Counted from the stretch's first letter, positions 9,929 to 20,197 are shown. The stretch is DNA of 64,000 nt from Cyclobacteriaceae bacterium (GCA_020832305.1 JAFIEV010000089.1:248001-312000); one strand, 5' to 3'. Program-made: numbers and translations. The notes: a model not told the origin generated them from the sequence alone.

Positions 9929-10468
9929 TTATGATTTTACCACCTGTATACTTAACGATAATGTTACCATGTCACTTACAACCACTGAACCTGCTTCAGT
10001 AACAGCACTCCATTTCAATCCAAAATCTTTACGATTAATTTTACCATTGATTTCAAAACCGGCTTTGTGCTGACCATAAGGATCGGTTACATTTCCTCCG
10101 TGCACCACTTCCAATTCAACTTGTTTGGTAACATCGCGAATGGTAAGATCTCCGGTCATCACATAGGTATCATCTCCTTTTGATTTGATAGATGAACTTT
10201 TAAAAGTGAGTTGCGGATATGATGCTGCATTAAAGAAGTCATCAGATTTGAGATGTCCGTCTCTGTCTGCTACACCTGTATCTATAGAAACAACATCAGC
10301 ACTGAAAGCCGCTTCTGCCTGCGCGAGGTCTTCTCCATCCCAGGTGACGTGCCCATCGAATTTTTCAAATTTACCAGTTACTGTAGAAATTACCAGGTGC
10401 TTAACCTTAAATAATACTTCACTGTGGGTGGGATCAATTGCCCATTTTGTTATTTGATTGGTCTCCAT
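9929..10468 (-). CDS. YceI-family lipid-binding protein
   Basis: A 179-aa YceI domain protein: WAIDPTHSEVLFKVKHL, VTGKFEKFDG, a VVSIDTGVADRDGHLKSDDF segment and LTIRDVTKQVELEVVHGG are family hallmarks, ending DFGLKWSAVTEAGSVVVSD. YceI proteins are lipocalin-like barrels that bind polyisoprenoids. This copy has no signal peptide, as in many Bacteroidota paralogues, so it would be cytoplasmic. It is transcribed alone, divergently from the AbgT-type transporter. Confidence 0.93.
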   Translation of the reverse strand: METNQITKWAIDPTHSEVLFKVKHLVISTVTGKFEKFDGHVTWDGEDLAQAEAAFSADVVSIDTGVADRDGHLKSDDFFNAASYPQLTFKSSSIKSKGDDTYVMTGDLTIRDVTKQVELEVVHGGNVTDPYGQHKAGFEINGKINRKDFGLKWSAVTEAGSVVVSDMVTLSLSIQVVKS

Positions 10469-10654
10469 ACTTTTTTAAAATATTTAATTGTATATACATT
10501 AGTTGTTTACACATATATACTAATTTGAGATGGAAATGTTTAGCAGATGGTCGATTTTTTTTTGCCGATGGGTAAATAATGTACATAAATGCCTTTATTG
10601 CAGCTCATTTAAAAATTCTTAAACCATAAAAATTTTAAAGCTGAAAATCTAATC

Positions 10655-12181
10655 ATGCAGAAGAAATGGATTGAAAAATTTCTTGATGGTATAGAAAAAG
10701 CAGGAAATCGTCTGCCAGACCCTGCCATCTTGTTTTTATATTTAATGCTGTTTGTGTGGGCACTTTCGTTAATATTATCAAATTTTTCTTACCATGAAAT
10801 CGACCCAAGGTCAGGAGCGCCACTTGAGATTAAAAACCTTTTACAAGGTACCTCTATGGCTTCCTTTCTTTCGGGCATGATTAAAACTTTTATATCCTTT
10901 CCACCTCTCGGGGTGGTTTTGTTGGCAATGCTGGGCGTTGGGGTGGCGGAATATTCAGGATATATAAACACCGGATTAAAAATTGTATTGCGCATTACCC
11001 CTTCTTCCCTGATAACACCCATGCTGATTTTAGTTGGCATTATCAGTCATACAGCTACAGATGCGGGATATGCACTGGTGATACCCTTAGGCGGTATAAT
11101 TTTCATGGCCGCCGGTCGGCATCCCTTGGCGGGTATTGCAGCTGCATTTGCAGGTGTATCAGGTGGCTTCAGTGCAAATTTTATTCCTTCAGGTATCGAT
11201 CCCTTGTTGCAAAGCTACACGCAGACTGCTGCACAGATTATTGAACCTGGTATGCAGGTTAATCCGTTGAACAATTGGTTGTTTACCTCGCTTTCGAGTA
11301 TAATCATTATCCTTACCGGCTGGTATGTCACCGACAAAATTGTTGAACCCCGTCTTTCAGGCGTACAAGTTGATGAAAATGCAGGCGAATCAGAAGTTAA
11401 ATTTGATGATATACTGCCAGCTGAGAAGAAAGCATTTTGGACGGCAACGATGGTAGTAGTTATTTCACTTCTATTATTGTATCTATGGGTGTACCCTTCC
11501 GATTCCCCGCTTAGGGCACCTGATGGTAAAATCGCCACATTTGATGCGCCCATCATTCAGTCAATCGTCCCATTAATTTTTATTCTGGCATGGCTACCGG
11601 GCGCAATCTATGGTTTTATGTCGGGTAATTTTAAAAACTCCAAAGACCTGGTGCAAAGTATGACCAAAGCCATGCATGCCATGAGTTATTATGTGGTAAT
11701 GGCCTTTTTTTGTGCTTTGTTTATTGATGCTTTTATAAGTTCGAATATAGGCGCCTTACTGGCCCTGAAAGGAGCCAACTTTTTGAAAAGTCTGGCATTA
11801 CCTTCACAGGTAACCATTGTAGGTATTATTGTACTGACAGCGCTGGTAAATCTGCTTGTTGGTTCTGCTTCTGCCAAGTGGGCATTGCTGAGCCCTGTCT
11901 TTGTCCCTATGCTTATGCAACTTGGTATATCTCCCGATCTGACGCAGGCAGCCTATCGCGTTGGTGATTCGGTATCAAACATTATTACACCCCTGATGCC
12001 CTATTTTCCTTTGGTGGTGGTGTTCAGTCAGAGGTATGTAAAAAATACCGGCATTGGCACCCTTGTTTCAATGATGTTGCCTTATTCTTTCATTTTCATA
12101 ATCATATGGACGATATTTTTGCTTTTATACTGGTTTCTGGGAATTCCCCTGGGCCTTCAGAGCAGTTATACCTTTCCTTAA
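10655..12181 (+). CDS. abgT: AbgT-family transporter
   Basis: A 508-aa polytopic membrane protein of the AbgT family, which exports or imports p-aminobenzoyl-glutamate and related antimetabolites. The N-terminus LDGIEKAGNRLPDPAILFLYL is diagnostic, as are LLAMLGVGVAEYSGYI, GYALVIPLGGIIFMAAGRHPLAGIAAAFAGVSGGFSANF, and the C-terminal LVGSASAKWALLSPVFVPMLM and GDSVSNIITPLMPYFPLV. Length matches the family (about 500-520). The stop overlaps by four bases the stop of the convergent small membrane protein. Direction and substrate cannot be read from sequence. Confidence 0.93.
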   Translation: MQKKWIEKFLDGIEKAGNRLPDPAILFLYLMLFVWALSLILSNFSYHEIDPRSGAPLEIKNLLQGTSMASFLSGMIKTFISFPPLGVVLLAMLGVGVAEYSGYINTGLKIVLRITPSSLITPMLILVGIISHTATDAGYALVIPLGGIIFMAAGRHPLAGIAAAFAGVSGGFSANFIPSGIDPLLQSYTQTAAQIIEPGMQVNPLNNWLFTSLSSIIIILTGWYVTDKIVEPRLSGVQVDENAGESEVKFDDILPAEKKAFWTATMVVVISLLLLYLWVYPSDSPLRAPDGKIATFDAPIIQSIVPLIFILAWLPGAIYGFMSGNFKNSKDLVQSMTKAMHAMSYYVVMAFFCALFIDAFISSNIGALLALKGANFLKSLALPSQVTIVGIIVLTALVNLLVGSASAKWALLSPVFVPMLMQLGISPDLTQAAYRVGDSVSNIITPLMPYFPLVVVFSQRYVKNTGIGTLVSMMLPYSFIFIIIWTIFLLLYWFLGIPLGLQSSYTFP

Positions 12182-12561
12182 ACGGACAAAGGGTTGTTCA
12201 GATAGCGAAAGTAAATCCAGCCACCCGTAGCGTAGCAAAGGATATCTATGGGATCAGAAACATATTGTTCGCTATACATTGGTAATAAAAATTCAAAAAC
12301 AATGCTGATCCATATAAAGGTCATAACAATCATAGTTCGGTCAAGAACAAATGTCTTGCCCTGTGGATGGAATGCTCTGAAAATTCCCGTGATCAGGTGC
12401 ATCACTACGGGAAGACAAATCAGATCATCCCACCAGGCATGTATCCAGGGAATGTGAATCCCTGCCTTTTGAAGGAAAAATTGCAGCCAAAAGCTCATGC
12501 AAGCCAGTAAAAACCAAGGCTGCGCGTAAGTTTGGGATACAATGCGCAAAGAAAATGTCAT
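12178..12561 (-). CDS. Small integral membrane protein
   Basis: A 127-aa protein with about four hydrophobic helices (PWFLLACMSFWLQFFL, LICLPVVMHLITGIF, MIVMTFIWISIVFEFLLP, IDILCYATGGWIYF). Similar Bacteroidota proteins are often labelled 'magnesium citrate secondary transporter', a name without clear support at this length. It ends tail-to-tail with abgT and starts about 40 bases after the zinc-ribbon gene, with which it may form a pair. Confidence 0.75.
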   Translation of the reverse strand: MTFSLRIVSQTYAQPWFLLACMSFWLQFFLQKAGIHIPWIHAWWDDLICLPVVMHLITGIFRAFHPQGKTFVLDRTMIVMTFIWISIVFEFLLPMYSEQYVSDPIDILCYATGGWIYFRYLNNPLSV

Positions 12562-12597
12562 ATTAAAAGATTTACAATCAAAACATTACCGCAAACA

Positions 12598-12885
12598 TCA
12601 TCCTGGTGTTACTGCAATGAGCCACATAATGAAAGTAAGTATGGCCATATAAATCAGGTAAACAGTATTACCGATTTTTTTAAAAAATCGCAAGACGGGA
12701 CCATCATTTTCCTCTATGTAGAAAATCCATTTTTTTTCTGATGCCGCCTGATACTCGGCACGCCTTTCATCTCGATTAAATGCTTCAGGCGAAAGCAGGG
12801 TGCCACAATGTTCACAGATATCTTCATGAGATTGATACCATGTACTCCATTCCCCGCATCCGGGGCATTTTTTCTGATGTTTCAT
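12598..12885 (-). CDS. Zinc-ribbon membrane protein
   Basis: A 95-aa protein with an N-terminal zinc ribbon (CPGC at residues 8-11 and CEHC at 24-27), a charged middle, and a C-terminal transmembrane helix (VYLIYMAILTFIMWLIAV). Such small proteins are common in Bacteroidota and of unknown role. The four cysteines in two CxxC knuckles support a real gene. Confidence 0.8.
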   Translation of the reverse strand: MKHQKKCPGCGEWSTWYQSHEDICEHCGTLLSPEAFNRDERRAEYQAASEKKWIFYIEENDGPVLRFFKKIGNTVYLIYMAILTFIMWLIAVTPG

Positions 12886-13086
12886 CTAAATATCTTTTAG
12901 CCACTATAATATTAACAAAATTTGGCCATTAAGTTAACAGATGTTTCAAAAGCAATAGCTTTATAGCTTTATGGAAAGTTTTAATTCTGTTAATGGCAAA
13001 CGTTTGATTTTTTATTTTAAATGACTACATTGAAAGGTTTTTAAACAACAACATAGATTATTTCTTTACAACCCAAATTTTACCTG

Positions 13087-14436
13087 ATGGATATCAATAA
13101 AAAAAATTCAGACGGCATTCAGCGTAGGACCTTTGTCAAAGGCTCTGTACTGGCAGCCGGTGGCATGATGTTTTCTGGCTTGTCCCTTGAAGCCAAACAA
13201 AAGAAGGGCAAAAATGACGTGCTTAAGATAGCAGTGATTGGATGTGGTGGAAGAGGATCCGGTGCGGCTGTACAAGCATTAAAGGCTGACCCCAATACTA
13301 AGCTCGTAGCTTTGGCAGATGCTTTTCGCGACAGGATAGACAATTGTTATACCCATATTACAGCTGAAGAGGTAAAAGACTGGTCTGGCAATGTTAGTGG
13401 CGTAAAATCTCAGATTGACGTACCGGAAAAAAATAAATTTGTTGGTTTTGAGGCATACAAAAATGCGATAGATCTTGCAGATGTAGTCATTCTTACAGCC
13501 CCTCCGGGCTTCAGGCCCGATCATCTCGAGTATGCCATTAAACAAGGCAAACATGTGTTCTGTGAAAAACCAGTAGCCGTAGACGCACCGGGCGTTCGCA
13601 GGGTATTAGCGCTTTTAGAGGAATCAAAAAAGAAAAACCTCAATGTGGTTGTAGGTCTTCAGCGACACTATCAGACTAAATACCGCGAAATTATAAAACG
13701 GGTACATGCCGGTGAAATTGGAGATGTTATTGCCGGTCAGGTATATTGGAATGGCGGTGGTGTATGGGTGAAGGACAGACTGCCCGGCATGACCGAAATG
13801 GAATATCAAATGCGCAACTGGTATTATTTTAACTGGCTGAGTGGCGATCATATTGTCGAGCAGCATATTCATAATATGGATGTGATGAACTGGGCTAAAC
13901 AAGCGCTGCCAGTGAAGGCACAAGGCATGGGTGGCCGTGAAGTGAGAAAAGGCAAGGAACATGGTGAGATTTTCGATCATCATTATGTTGAGTTTACTTA
14001 CGAAGATGGCAGCATCATGAACAGTCAGTGCCGACATATTAAAGGCTGCATGTCAAAAGTCGCTGAGCAAATTATTGGTACCAAAGGCCGGGCCGAAAGC
14101 AATGGCACTATAGTAGATCTGAAAGGTAATGTAATCTACCGCCACCGAGACAGAGAAGACCCCAACCCCTATCAGGTTGAGCACGATGAAATGTTTGCTG
14201 CCATACGAAAAGGAGAAGCCATTAATGACATTGAAATGGGTGCAAATGCCACTATGACATCTATTATGGGCAGAATGGCCACGTATTCAGGACAGGAAAT
14301 CACCTGGGATCAGGCCTTGAATTCTGAAACCAATCTTATGCCCGACAGACTGGCTTGGGATGCTTTACCAAAAGTACTGCCCAATGAAGATGGATACTAT
14401 CCGGTAGCTGTACCGGGTCAGTGGAAACTGATTTAA
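13087..14436 (+). CDS. Tat-exported Gfo/Idh/MocA-family oxidoreductase (PUL copy 1)
   Basis: A 449-aa NAD(P)-dependent oxidoreductase fold. Residues 13-18 are RRTFVK, a twin-arginine motif, followed by a hydrophobic stretch to about 33. The Rossmann glycine loop IGCGGRG is at 51-57, and the EKP motif (Lys161) typical of the family is at 160-162. The C-terminal domain includes WYYFNWLSGDHIVEQHIHN and VKAQGMGGREVRKGKEHGE. Exported relatives act on sugars, and some (GH109 type) are glycosidases using tightly bound NAD. It opens a run with three sulfatases, so a role in processing desulfated glycan is likely but inferred. It is a close paralogue of the gene at 21183 and has its own downstream terminator. 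Confidence 0.92.
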   Translation: MDINKKNSDGIQRRTFVKGSVLAAGGMMFSGLSLEAKQKKGKNDVLKIAVIGCGGRGSGAAVQALKADPNTKLVALADAFRDRIDNCYTHITAEEVKDWSGNVSGVKSQIDVPEKNKFVGFEAYKNAIDLADVVILTAPPGFRPDHLEYAIKQGKHVFCEKPVAVDAPGVRRVLALLEESKKKNLNVVVGLQRHYQTKYREIIKRVHAGEIGDVIAGQVYWNGGGVWVKDRLPGMTEMEYQMRNWYYFNWLSGDHIVEQHIHNMDVMNWAKQALPVKAQGMGGREVRKGKEHGEIFDHHYVEFTYEDGSIMNSQCRHIKGCMSKVAEQIIGTKGRAESNGTIVDLKGNVIYRHRDREDPNPYQVEHDEMFAAIRKGEAINDIEMGANATMTSIMGRMATYSGQEITWDQALNSETNLMPDRLAWDALPKVLPNEDGYYPVAVPGQWKLI

Positions 14437-14473
14437 TGCAAAAACATTTCTGATAAAATCATTGAATACTTCT

Positions 14474-14510
14474 ACCCGGTATATGCTATTTGCAATACCG
14501 GGTTTTTTTT
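14474..14510 (+). terminator. Rho-independent terminator
   Basis: Perfect 9-bp stem ACCCGGTAT (14474-14482) and its complement (14495-14503), followed directly by eight T (the run is TTTTTTTT). It separates the oxidoreductase from the sulfatase cluster. Confidence 0.9.
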
Positions 14511-14640
14511 GAAAACTTATCTGTGGCACATAATCAGTAAAATTTTCCAATTCATTTACGATTTAATCGGCTTTCATGCGTGGCTTTTATATATTTAGCT
14601 GTTCGTGCGTTTTTAATCGATTTATTTACATTTTACCATC

Positions 14641-16512
14641 ATGAAACATTTATTTTTTCTGGCATTCATTTCTCTAATCCTTTCCTGCAGATCGAAAGAA
14701 GAACAATTACCCTTACCAAACATTTTATGGATAACAAGTGAAGACAACAGTCCTTTTGCCGGTTGCTATGGTGATGATTTTGCCACAACACCCAACATGG
14801 ATAAACTGGCTGCACGCGGCTTTCTGTATACCCACGCCTATGCAAATGCCCCAGTATGTGCGCCGGCACGTAATACCATCATTACTGGTGTCTATGCCAA
14901 TTCAGGCGGACATCAGCATATGCGCAGTACTTATCCTAAGTCAGATCTTGTTAAATTATACCCAGAATACCTAAAAGCCGCAGGTTATTATTGCACCAAC
15001 AATGTAAAGACAGATTACAATATCGAAAAAGAGCAGAAGGAAGAAATCTGGGATGAATGGAGCCGGGAAGCACATTATAAAAACCGGGAACCTGGCCAAC
15101 CCTTCTTTGCCATCTTTAACAGCACCATTTCACATGAAAGTTCTATCCACAACAGCATACCTGACGAGCAGCTTCGGCACCGGCCAGAAGATGTAAAACT
15201 TCCTCCCTACCATCCGGATACGCCTGAAATGCGACACGACTGGGCCCAATATTACGATAAAGTAGAAGATATGGATACCTGGATGGGAAAAATCCTTCTG
15301 GAGCTTGAAGAAAGCGGTGAGGCTGAAAATACCATTATTTTCTATTACGGAGATCACGGCGGGGTTATAGCCAGAAGCAAACGATATGTCTATGAAACAG
15401 GAACGAGGGTTCCTTTTATTGTATACATCCCCGAAAAATACAAATACCTGTATCCTGCAGAAAATCCGGGCAGTAAAGTAGACCGCATTATAAGTTTCGT
15501 CGATCTCGTGCCAACACTTCTGAGTATCATTGGTACGCAAATACCCGATTATCTGCAGGGTCATGCCTTCCTTGGAAAACAGAAAACCGATGACCCTGAT
15601 TATGCGCATATGTTTCGGGGCAGAATGGACGAACGTTACGACATGAGCCGGGCTACCCGTGACCACAAGTACCGGTATATCCGCAATTACATGCCTTACC
15701 GGGTCTATGGTCAATACCTTGAATACCTCTGGCGTGCTCCATCCATTCAATCATGGGAGGCCGCTTATAAAAATGGCCAATGCAATGAGATTCAAAGCAT
15801 ATTCTGGAATACCAAACCCTCAGAAGAATTGTACGACACCGAAAATGATCCCTGGGAGGTGAGCAATCTGGCATCTGACCCAAATTACAGCGATGTGCTG
15901 GATCGTTTGCGGAATGCGCAGAAAGATTGGATGATCAGGATCAAAGACACCGGTTTTATACCTGAAGCTGATCTTATTTCACGAGCTGCAGGCAGCACAG
16001 TTTATGATTACATGCGCAACAGCAATGTAAATGTCGAAAAACTAGTAGAAATTGCCGAAATGGCTACCGCTGATATGAAGCCAACAGATGCTCAGATAGA
16101 AAGTTGGGCTGATGATGAGGATCCTGCCGTACGCTACTGGGCCGCAACCGCCCTATTGATTCACGGAACAACAAACCAATCGACCAAAGACCGGATGTAT
16201 GCACTGGCTAAGGATTCCTCTCCCAACGTTGTTGTAGTAGCAGCAGAAGCTTTGTATAGCGCCAGAGAACCAGCTGCAGGAAAAGCCGCCCTCATCAGAG
16301 CCTTACAGGCAGATAATGAATTTGCAAGAACCCATGCCATGAATGCCATGGATTGTGTTGATGAAAACAGTAAGGAAGTTCAGGATGCCGTTATCGCTTT
16401 TATAAAATCCCAGCAAACATTGCAGCGAAGCCGATATGACCAGAGAGCGGCCAAAGGCCTATTCCAGAAATGGAATATTGATGATAAAGCATATGGCTTT
16501 CAATTAGATTAA
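14641..16512 (+). CDS. S1 sulfatase lipoprotein with C-terminal HEAT-like repeats (copy 1)
   Basis: Formylglycine-dependent sulfatase of 623 aa. A lipoprotein signal ends at Cys16 (LILSC). The sulfatase core carries CAPAR at residues 73-77, so Cys73 is the residue converted to formylglycine. The usual first metal pair Asp-Asp is Glu34-Asp35 here (ITSEDNSP). FYYGDHGG is the second metal site. Residues about 470-610 form alpha-helical repeats (DEDPAVRYWAATALLIHG, SPNVVVVAAEALYS, EFARTHAMNAMD) of HEAT/PBS-lyase type. It would remove sulfate from oligosaccharides at the cell envelope. The same architecture recurs at 32864. Sulfatase subfamily and target position are not determined. Confidence 0.92.
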   Translation: MKHLFFLAFISLILSCRSKEEQLPLPNILWITSEDNSPFAGCYGDDFATTPNMDKLAARGFLYTHAYANAPVCAPARNTIITGVYANSGGHQHMRSTYPKSDLVKLYPEYLKAAGYYCTNNVKTDYNIEKEQKEEIWDEWSREAHYKNREPGQPFFAIFNSTISHESSIHNSIPDEQLRHRPEDVKLPPYHPDTPEMRHDWAQYYDKVEDMDTWMGKILLELEESGEAENTIIFYYGDHGGVIARSKRYVYETGTRVPFIVYIPEKYKYLYPAENPGSKVDRIISFVDLVPTLLSIIGTQIPDYLQGHAFLGKQKTDDPDYAHMFRGRMDERYDMSRATRDHKYRYIRNYMPYRVYGQYLEYLWRAPSIQSWEAAYKNGQCNEIQSIFWNTKPSEELYDTENDPWEVSNLASDPNYSDVLDRLRNAQKDWMIRIKDTGFIPEADLISRAAGSTVYDYMRNSNVNVEKLVEIAEMATADMKPTDAQIESWADDEDPAVRYWAATALLIHGTTNQSTKDRMYALAKDSSPNVVVVAAEALYSAREPAAGKAALIRALQADNEFARTHAMNAMDCVDENSKEVQDAVIAFIKSQQTLQRSRYDQRAAKGLFQKWNIDDKAYGFQLD

Positions 16513-16536
16513 CGAGGAACATAAAGCCCCTGACCT

Positions 16537-18327
16537 TTGAAAATTTTATATCTCTGTCTCAAAATTATATTTTTCTATTGCGGTCTTTTCCTTTGTGGCT
16601 GTCAACATATAAATACAGATCAGACCCTTAATATCAAGCCCAACGTAATCATCATAATCACCGATGATCAGGGCTGGGGTGATCTGAGTTTGCATGGAAA
16701 TCCAAACATTCATACGCCCAACATAGATAAGATGGCGGCCGATGGAGTGCAGTTCGAAAACTTTTATGTTCAGCCTGTGTGTTCGCCTACAAGGGCTGAA
16801 ATGCTGACCGGTCGTTATGCGCTTAGATGTGGTGTATATTCCACTTCTGAAGGTGGTGAAAGGATAAATGCAGATGAAAAAACCCTGGCTGAATATTTTA
16901 AAGAGGCCAGTTATGCTACTTCGCTTTACGGCAAGTGGCACAGCGGTATGCAGCCACCCTATCATCCTAATTCCCGGGGATTCGATGACTTCTATGGATT
17001 TTGCTCAGGACATTGGGGAGATTATCTCGATGCAGATTTGGAGCACAATGGAATCATTGTGCAGGGCAAAGGATTTATGCCGGATGACCTTACCCAGCGG
17101 ACCATAGACTTTGTAAAGTCTAACAAAGATCAGGCATTTTTCTCGATTCTTTCTTTTAATACACCCCATAGTCCCATGCAAATGCCAGATGAGCTATGGG
17201 ATACGGTAAAGGATAGAAAACTGGATTCTTTATATACAGGTATACAAACAGAAAACCTTGATTTCACCAGGGCAGCCATTGCTTTTTGTGAAAATATTGA
17301 CTGGAATATAGGCCGTTTAATGCTTGCCCTTGAAGAAGAAGATCTTACTCAAAATACCCTGGTCATCTTTTTATCAGACAATGGCCCCAACTCCTGGCGC
17401 TGGAATGGTGGTATGAAAGGAAGAAAAGGCTCTACGGATGAAGGTGGAGTCAGGGTGCCATTTATTATGCATTGGCCTGCTGTGCTGAACGAGGAAAAAA
17501 CCATCTCTGAGGTCGCAAGCGTAACAGACCTTTTGCCTACGCTTATGGATCTGATTGGCTCTGATGCGTCTATCCCCAAACCTTTAGATGGAAAGAGTCT
17601 AAAGCCTTTGTTGCTCACTGACAAGGCAGCAACATGGGAAGATCGTATGCTGATAAATCACTGGAATGGACAAACCAGTGTCAGAAATCAACATTTTCGA
17701 CTTGATCACGAAGGAAAATTGTACAATATGCAGCTTGATCCCGCTCAGCAATTTGATGTTTCCTCCAAATATAACTCGATCAGAACTGCTATGTTGGATG
17801 TAAAAAAGGCATTTGAGCTAATTGTATTGGCAGAATTGCCGGAAACAGACGACAGGCCTTTTACCCTTGGAGCCCCCGGTGCAGTTTATACCCATTTTCC
17901 GGCGAGGGATGCAGAAGCCAGCGGCAGCATTCATCGTTCAAATCAATGGCCAAATTGTTCATTTTATACGAATTGGAGAGAGGTTAGGGATTCAATATAC
18001 TGGAATACCGAAGTATTGGAAGAGGGCCTGTTCAAAGTTATGGTCTATTACACTTGTGCTGAAGAAAATGCAGGCACGAAATTAGAACTTCAATTTAATG
18101 CTTCCAGACTGGAATTTGTAGTTAATGAACCGCATGATCCCCCTCTGCAAGGCATGGAATATGACCGCATCCCCAGGGAAGAATCCTATGTTAAGGACTT
18201 TATCACGTTAAATGCCGGTGAAATCTTCCTGGAAAAAGGCCGGGGTATTTTAAGCCTTAAAGCTTTGGATATACCTGGTAATCTATCCATTGATTTCCGA
18301 CAAATTGTTTTTGAACGTCTTAATTAA
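16537..18327 (+). CDS. S1 arylsulfatase-type lipoprotein with extra C-terminal beta domain
   Basis: A 596-aa sulfatase starting at TTG: no ATG lies between the previous stop and the core, and TTG gives a clear lipoprotein signal ending LCGC (Cys22). CSPTR at 82-86 holds the formylglycine Cys82; TDDQGWGD (Asp43, Asp44) and FLSDNGPN are the metal sites; LYGKWHSG is the lysine/histidine motif. After the core (about residue 455) comes a beta-rich tail of about 140 aa (VYTHFPARDAEASGSIH, FITLNAGEIFLEKGRGILSLKAL) resembling the jelly-roll appended to some Bacteroidota sulfatases. It is 24 bases downstream of the HEAT-type sulfatase, so probably one operon. Confidence 0.92.
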   Translation: MKILYLCLKIIFFYCGLFLCGCQHINTDQTLNIKPNVIIIITDDQGWGDLSLHGNPNIHTPNIDKMAADGVQFENFYVQPVCSPTRAEMLTGRYALRCGVYSTSEGGERINADEKTLAEYFKEASYATSLYGKWHSGMQPPYHPNSRGFDDFYGFCSGHWGDYLDADLEHNGIIVQGKGFMPDDLTQRTIDFVKSNKDQAFFSILSFNTPHSPMQMPDELWDTVKDRKLDSLYTGIQTENLDFTRAAIAFCENIDWNIGRLMLALEEEDLTQNTLVIFLSDNGPNSWRWNGGMKGRKGSTDEGGVRVPFIMHWPAVLNEEKTISEVASVTDLLPTLMDLIGSDASIPKPLDGKSLKPLLLTDKAATWEDRMLINHWNGQTSVRNQHFRLDHEGKLYNMQLDPAQQFDVSSKYNSIRTAMLDVKKAFELIVLAELPETDDRPFTLGAPGAVYTHFPARDAEASGSIHRSNQWPNCSFYTNWREVRDSIYWNTEVLEEGLFKVMVYYTCAEENAGTKLELQFNASRLEFVVNEPHDPPLQGMEYDRIPREESYVKDFITLNAGEIFLEKGRGILSLKALDIPGNLSIDFRQIVFERLN

Positions 18328-18724
18328 ACAATGATTTACAGCCATTTTTAGTATGATGGATTGCAAATCCATATTATCTTCAGTTTGGGATTACAAATCC
18401 CGAACATCCCGAACAGGGTTGATGAAGGGCTTCCCTGGTAAATAAATGACTGTGGTTCCCAATCTTCGTCGCAGACAAGGACTAACTTTCGAGATTATCG
18501 TCCTTTACCCCGAATGTCGTAACTCCGGCAAAGCCTTCATTTTCTGACGAGGGCGCAGAAGAATGATTTTTTCGGTAACTGAATGGTTGAAGTTCCCAAA
18601 TACTAGTTTCAAATTGAGGTAAAACCGAAATCTCTGAATGCATAGCATTTGGGTCAATGCGCTATAATAATCATAGTATTATAATGCTGTCTTCCTGTAA
18701 TACATTAAAAACAAAACAACACAT
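18328..18724. repeat. Non-coding gap with REP-like hairpins
   Basis: No gene is seen in this stretch. It holds TGGATT-GCA-AATCCA (18357-18371) and GGGATT-ACA-AATCCC (18387-18401), two short perfect hairpins of a class found again at 38143-38155, 38883-38903 and 38915-38931. AGTCCTTGTCTGCGACG is present in reverse orientation at 18467-18483, the same core as the hairpins at 9734 and 38066. Confidence 0.7.
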
Positions 18725-20197
18725 ATGCCACATTCAAGGAATAGATGTATTTACATCTATATAATCTCCATACTTTTCACCGCCTGCAGTCCTCAAAAAA
18801 AAGACATCAGCAGGCCCAATATCATTATAATAATGGCGGATGACCTGGGTTGGGCGGATGTTGGATATAATGGTAATACATTTTTTGAAACACCTTACCT
18901 CGACCAACTGGCAAGTGAGGGCATTATTCTGGAGCGTTTTTATGCATCTTCTGCCAGTTGTGCTCCATCCAGGGCCAGCATACTAACAGGGATGTATACA
19001 CCCAGGCATAAGGTATATATACCCCAGGGCTATTCCATGTTTGGCAGTGGAAATGAAGACCATTACCTTAAAATGCGCTGGAAAGTGCCCACACCCGACA
19101 TGGATTCCAGTTTTTTTTCTTTTCCGGTAAGTGTTAACCATGTTGAACCTGAAATTGAATCTCTGGCAGAGCTGCTAAAAAAGGCAGGATATGTTTCCAG
19201 TCGAATCGGCAAATGGCATATAGGAGATGATAATCAGGGTTTTGACTATAACTCTGCCAATGGCGAACCCGGTTTTATCACCAATATCGATGGCGACGAA
19301 CAAAGATTTTATGCCGATACCATGGTTGCCGAACGCATGACAGATGCAGCAATTGATTTTATACAACAATACAAAGAACAACCTTTTTTTCTGTTTCTTT
19401 CTCACTGGGAAGTACATACACCTATGGCTGCTCAGAAAGAAAGGATAAAATATTTTGAAGAAAAAGCAGCAAAATTGGGCCTCACAGACTTTAATGCAGT
19501 GTATGCCGCAGAAGTAGAAGCCCTCGACCATAGCCTGGGAAGAGTGATGAAAACTTTAAGCAATCTGGGATTGGAGGAGAATACTTTACTCATTTATACT
19601 TCTGATAATGGCGGATTAATGGGTCAAACGACTAATGCGCCATTGCGGGAAGGGAAAGGAACGTTCTATGAGGGTGGAATAAGGGTGCCGTTCGTGGCCA
19701 GGTGGCCCATTGTCATTAACCCTGGCACGTCCTCACGAGAAATCACCATCGGTGTTGATTTCATGCCTACCCTTGCAGAAATTACCAACCTGCCGCTGCC
19801 CTCAAAACAAGCTGTTGATGGCCTGAGTATATTGCCTATATTCGAAAATACAGAATCAATCCTACCGCGACAAGTATTTTTTCATTTCCCCCTATACCTG
19901 GGAGGGAATCAATATAATAAAGTACTCCCGGTTTATAATAGTGATGTAAAACTATGGCGGGCTGTACCTTCCACCGTAATTATGGAAGGTCCATGGAAAT
20001 TGATCTATTATTATGAATATGACAATTACGAATTATTCAATCTGGATGAAGACTTGTCAGAAACACATAATCTGGCGGGCACACTGCCCGACAAGGAAGC
20101 CGAATTGCTTAAACACCTGCATCAGTGGGTAAAGGAAACTAATGCCCCTGTGCCAAATGTACCCAATGATTTATTTACACTTGAAAATCTGAATTGA
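18725..20197 (+). CDS. S1 sulfatase lipoprotein
   Basis: A 490-aa sulfatase with lipoprotein signal (LFTAC, Cys21). Metal ligands are Asp39-Asp40 (IIMADDLGWADVGY), formylglycine Cys79 lies in CAPSR (79-83), and the sites RIGKWHIGD, SHWEVHTPM and YTSDNGG are in the usual order. EGGIRVPFVARWP is the conserved stretch after the active site. The length is typical for arylsulfatase-A-like enzymes. It follows a 400-base repeat-bearing gap and may have its own promoter. The exact sulfate ester is unknown. Confidence 0.92.
   Translation: MPHSRNRCIYIYIISILFTACSPQKKDISRPNIIIIMADDLGWADVGYNGNTFFETPYLDQLASEGIILERFYASSASCAPSRASILTGMYTPRHKVYIPQGYSMFGSGNEDHYLKMRWKVPTPDMDSSFFSFPVSVNHVEPEIESLAELLKKAGYVSSRIGKWHIGDDNQGFDYNSANGEPGFITNIDGDEQRFYADTMVAERMTDAAIDFIQQYKEQPFFLFLSHWEVHTPMAAQKERIKYFEEKAAKLGLTDFNAVYAAEVEALDHSLGRVMKTLSNLGLEENTLLIYTSDNGGLMGQTTNAPLREGKGTFYEGGIRVPFVARWPIVINPGTSSREITIGVDFMPTLAEITNLPLPSKQAVDGLSILPIFENTESILPRQVFFHFPLYLGGNQYNKVLPVYNSDVKLWRAVPSTVIMEGPWKLIYYYEYDNYELFNLDEDLSETHNLAGTLPDKEAELLKHLHQWVKETNAPVPNVPNDLFTLENLN

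Noticed and set aside
10470-10530. Operator upstream of yceI (GTATATA...TATATAC)
   Set aside because: Arms of 7 AT-only bases with a 17-base gap are expected by chance in this AT-rich gap.
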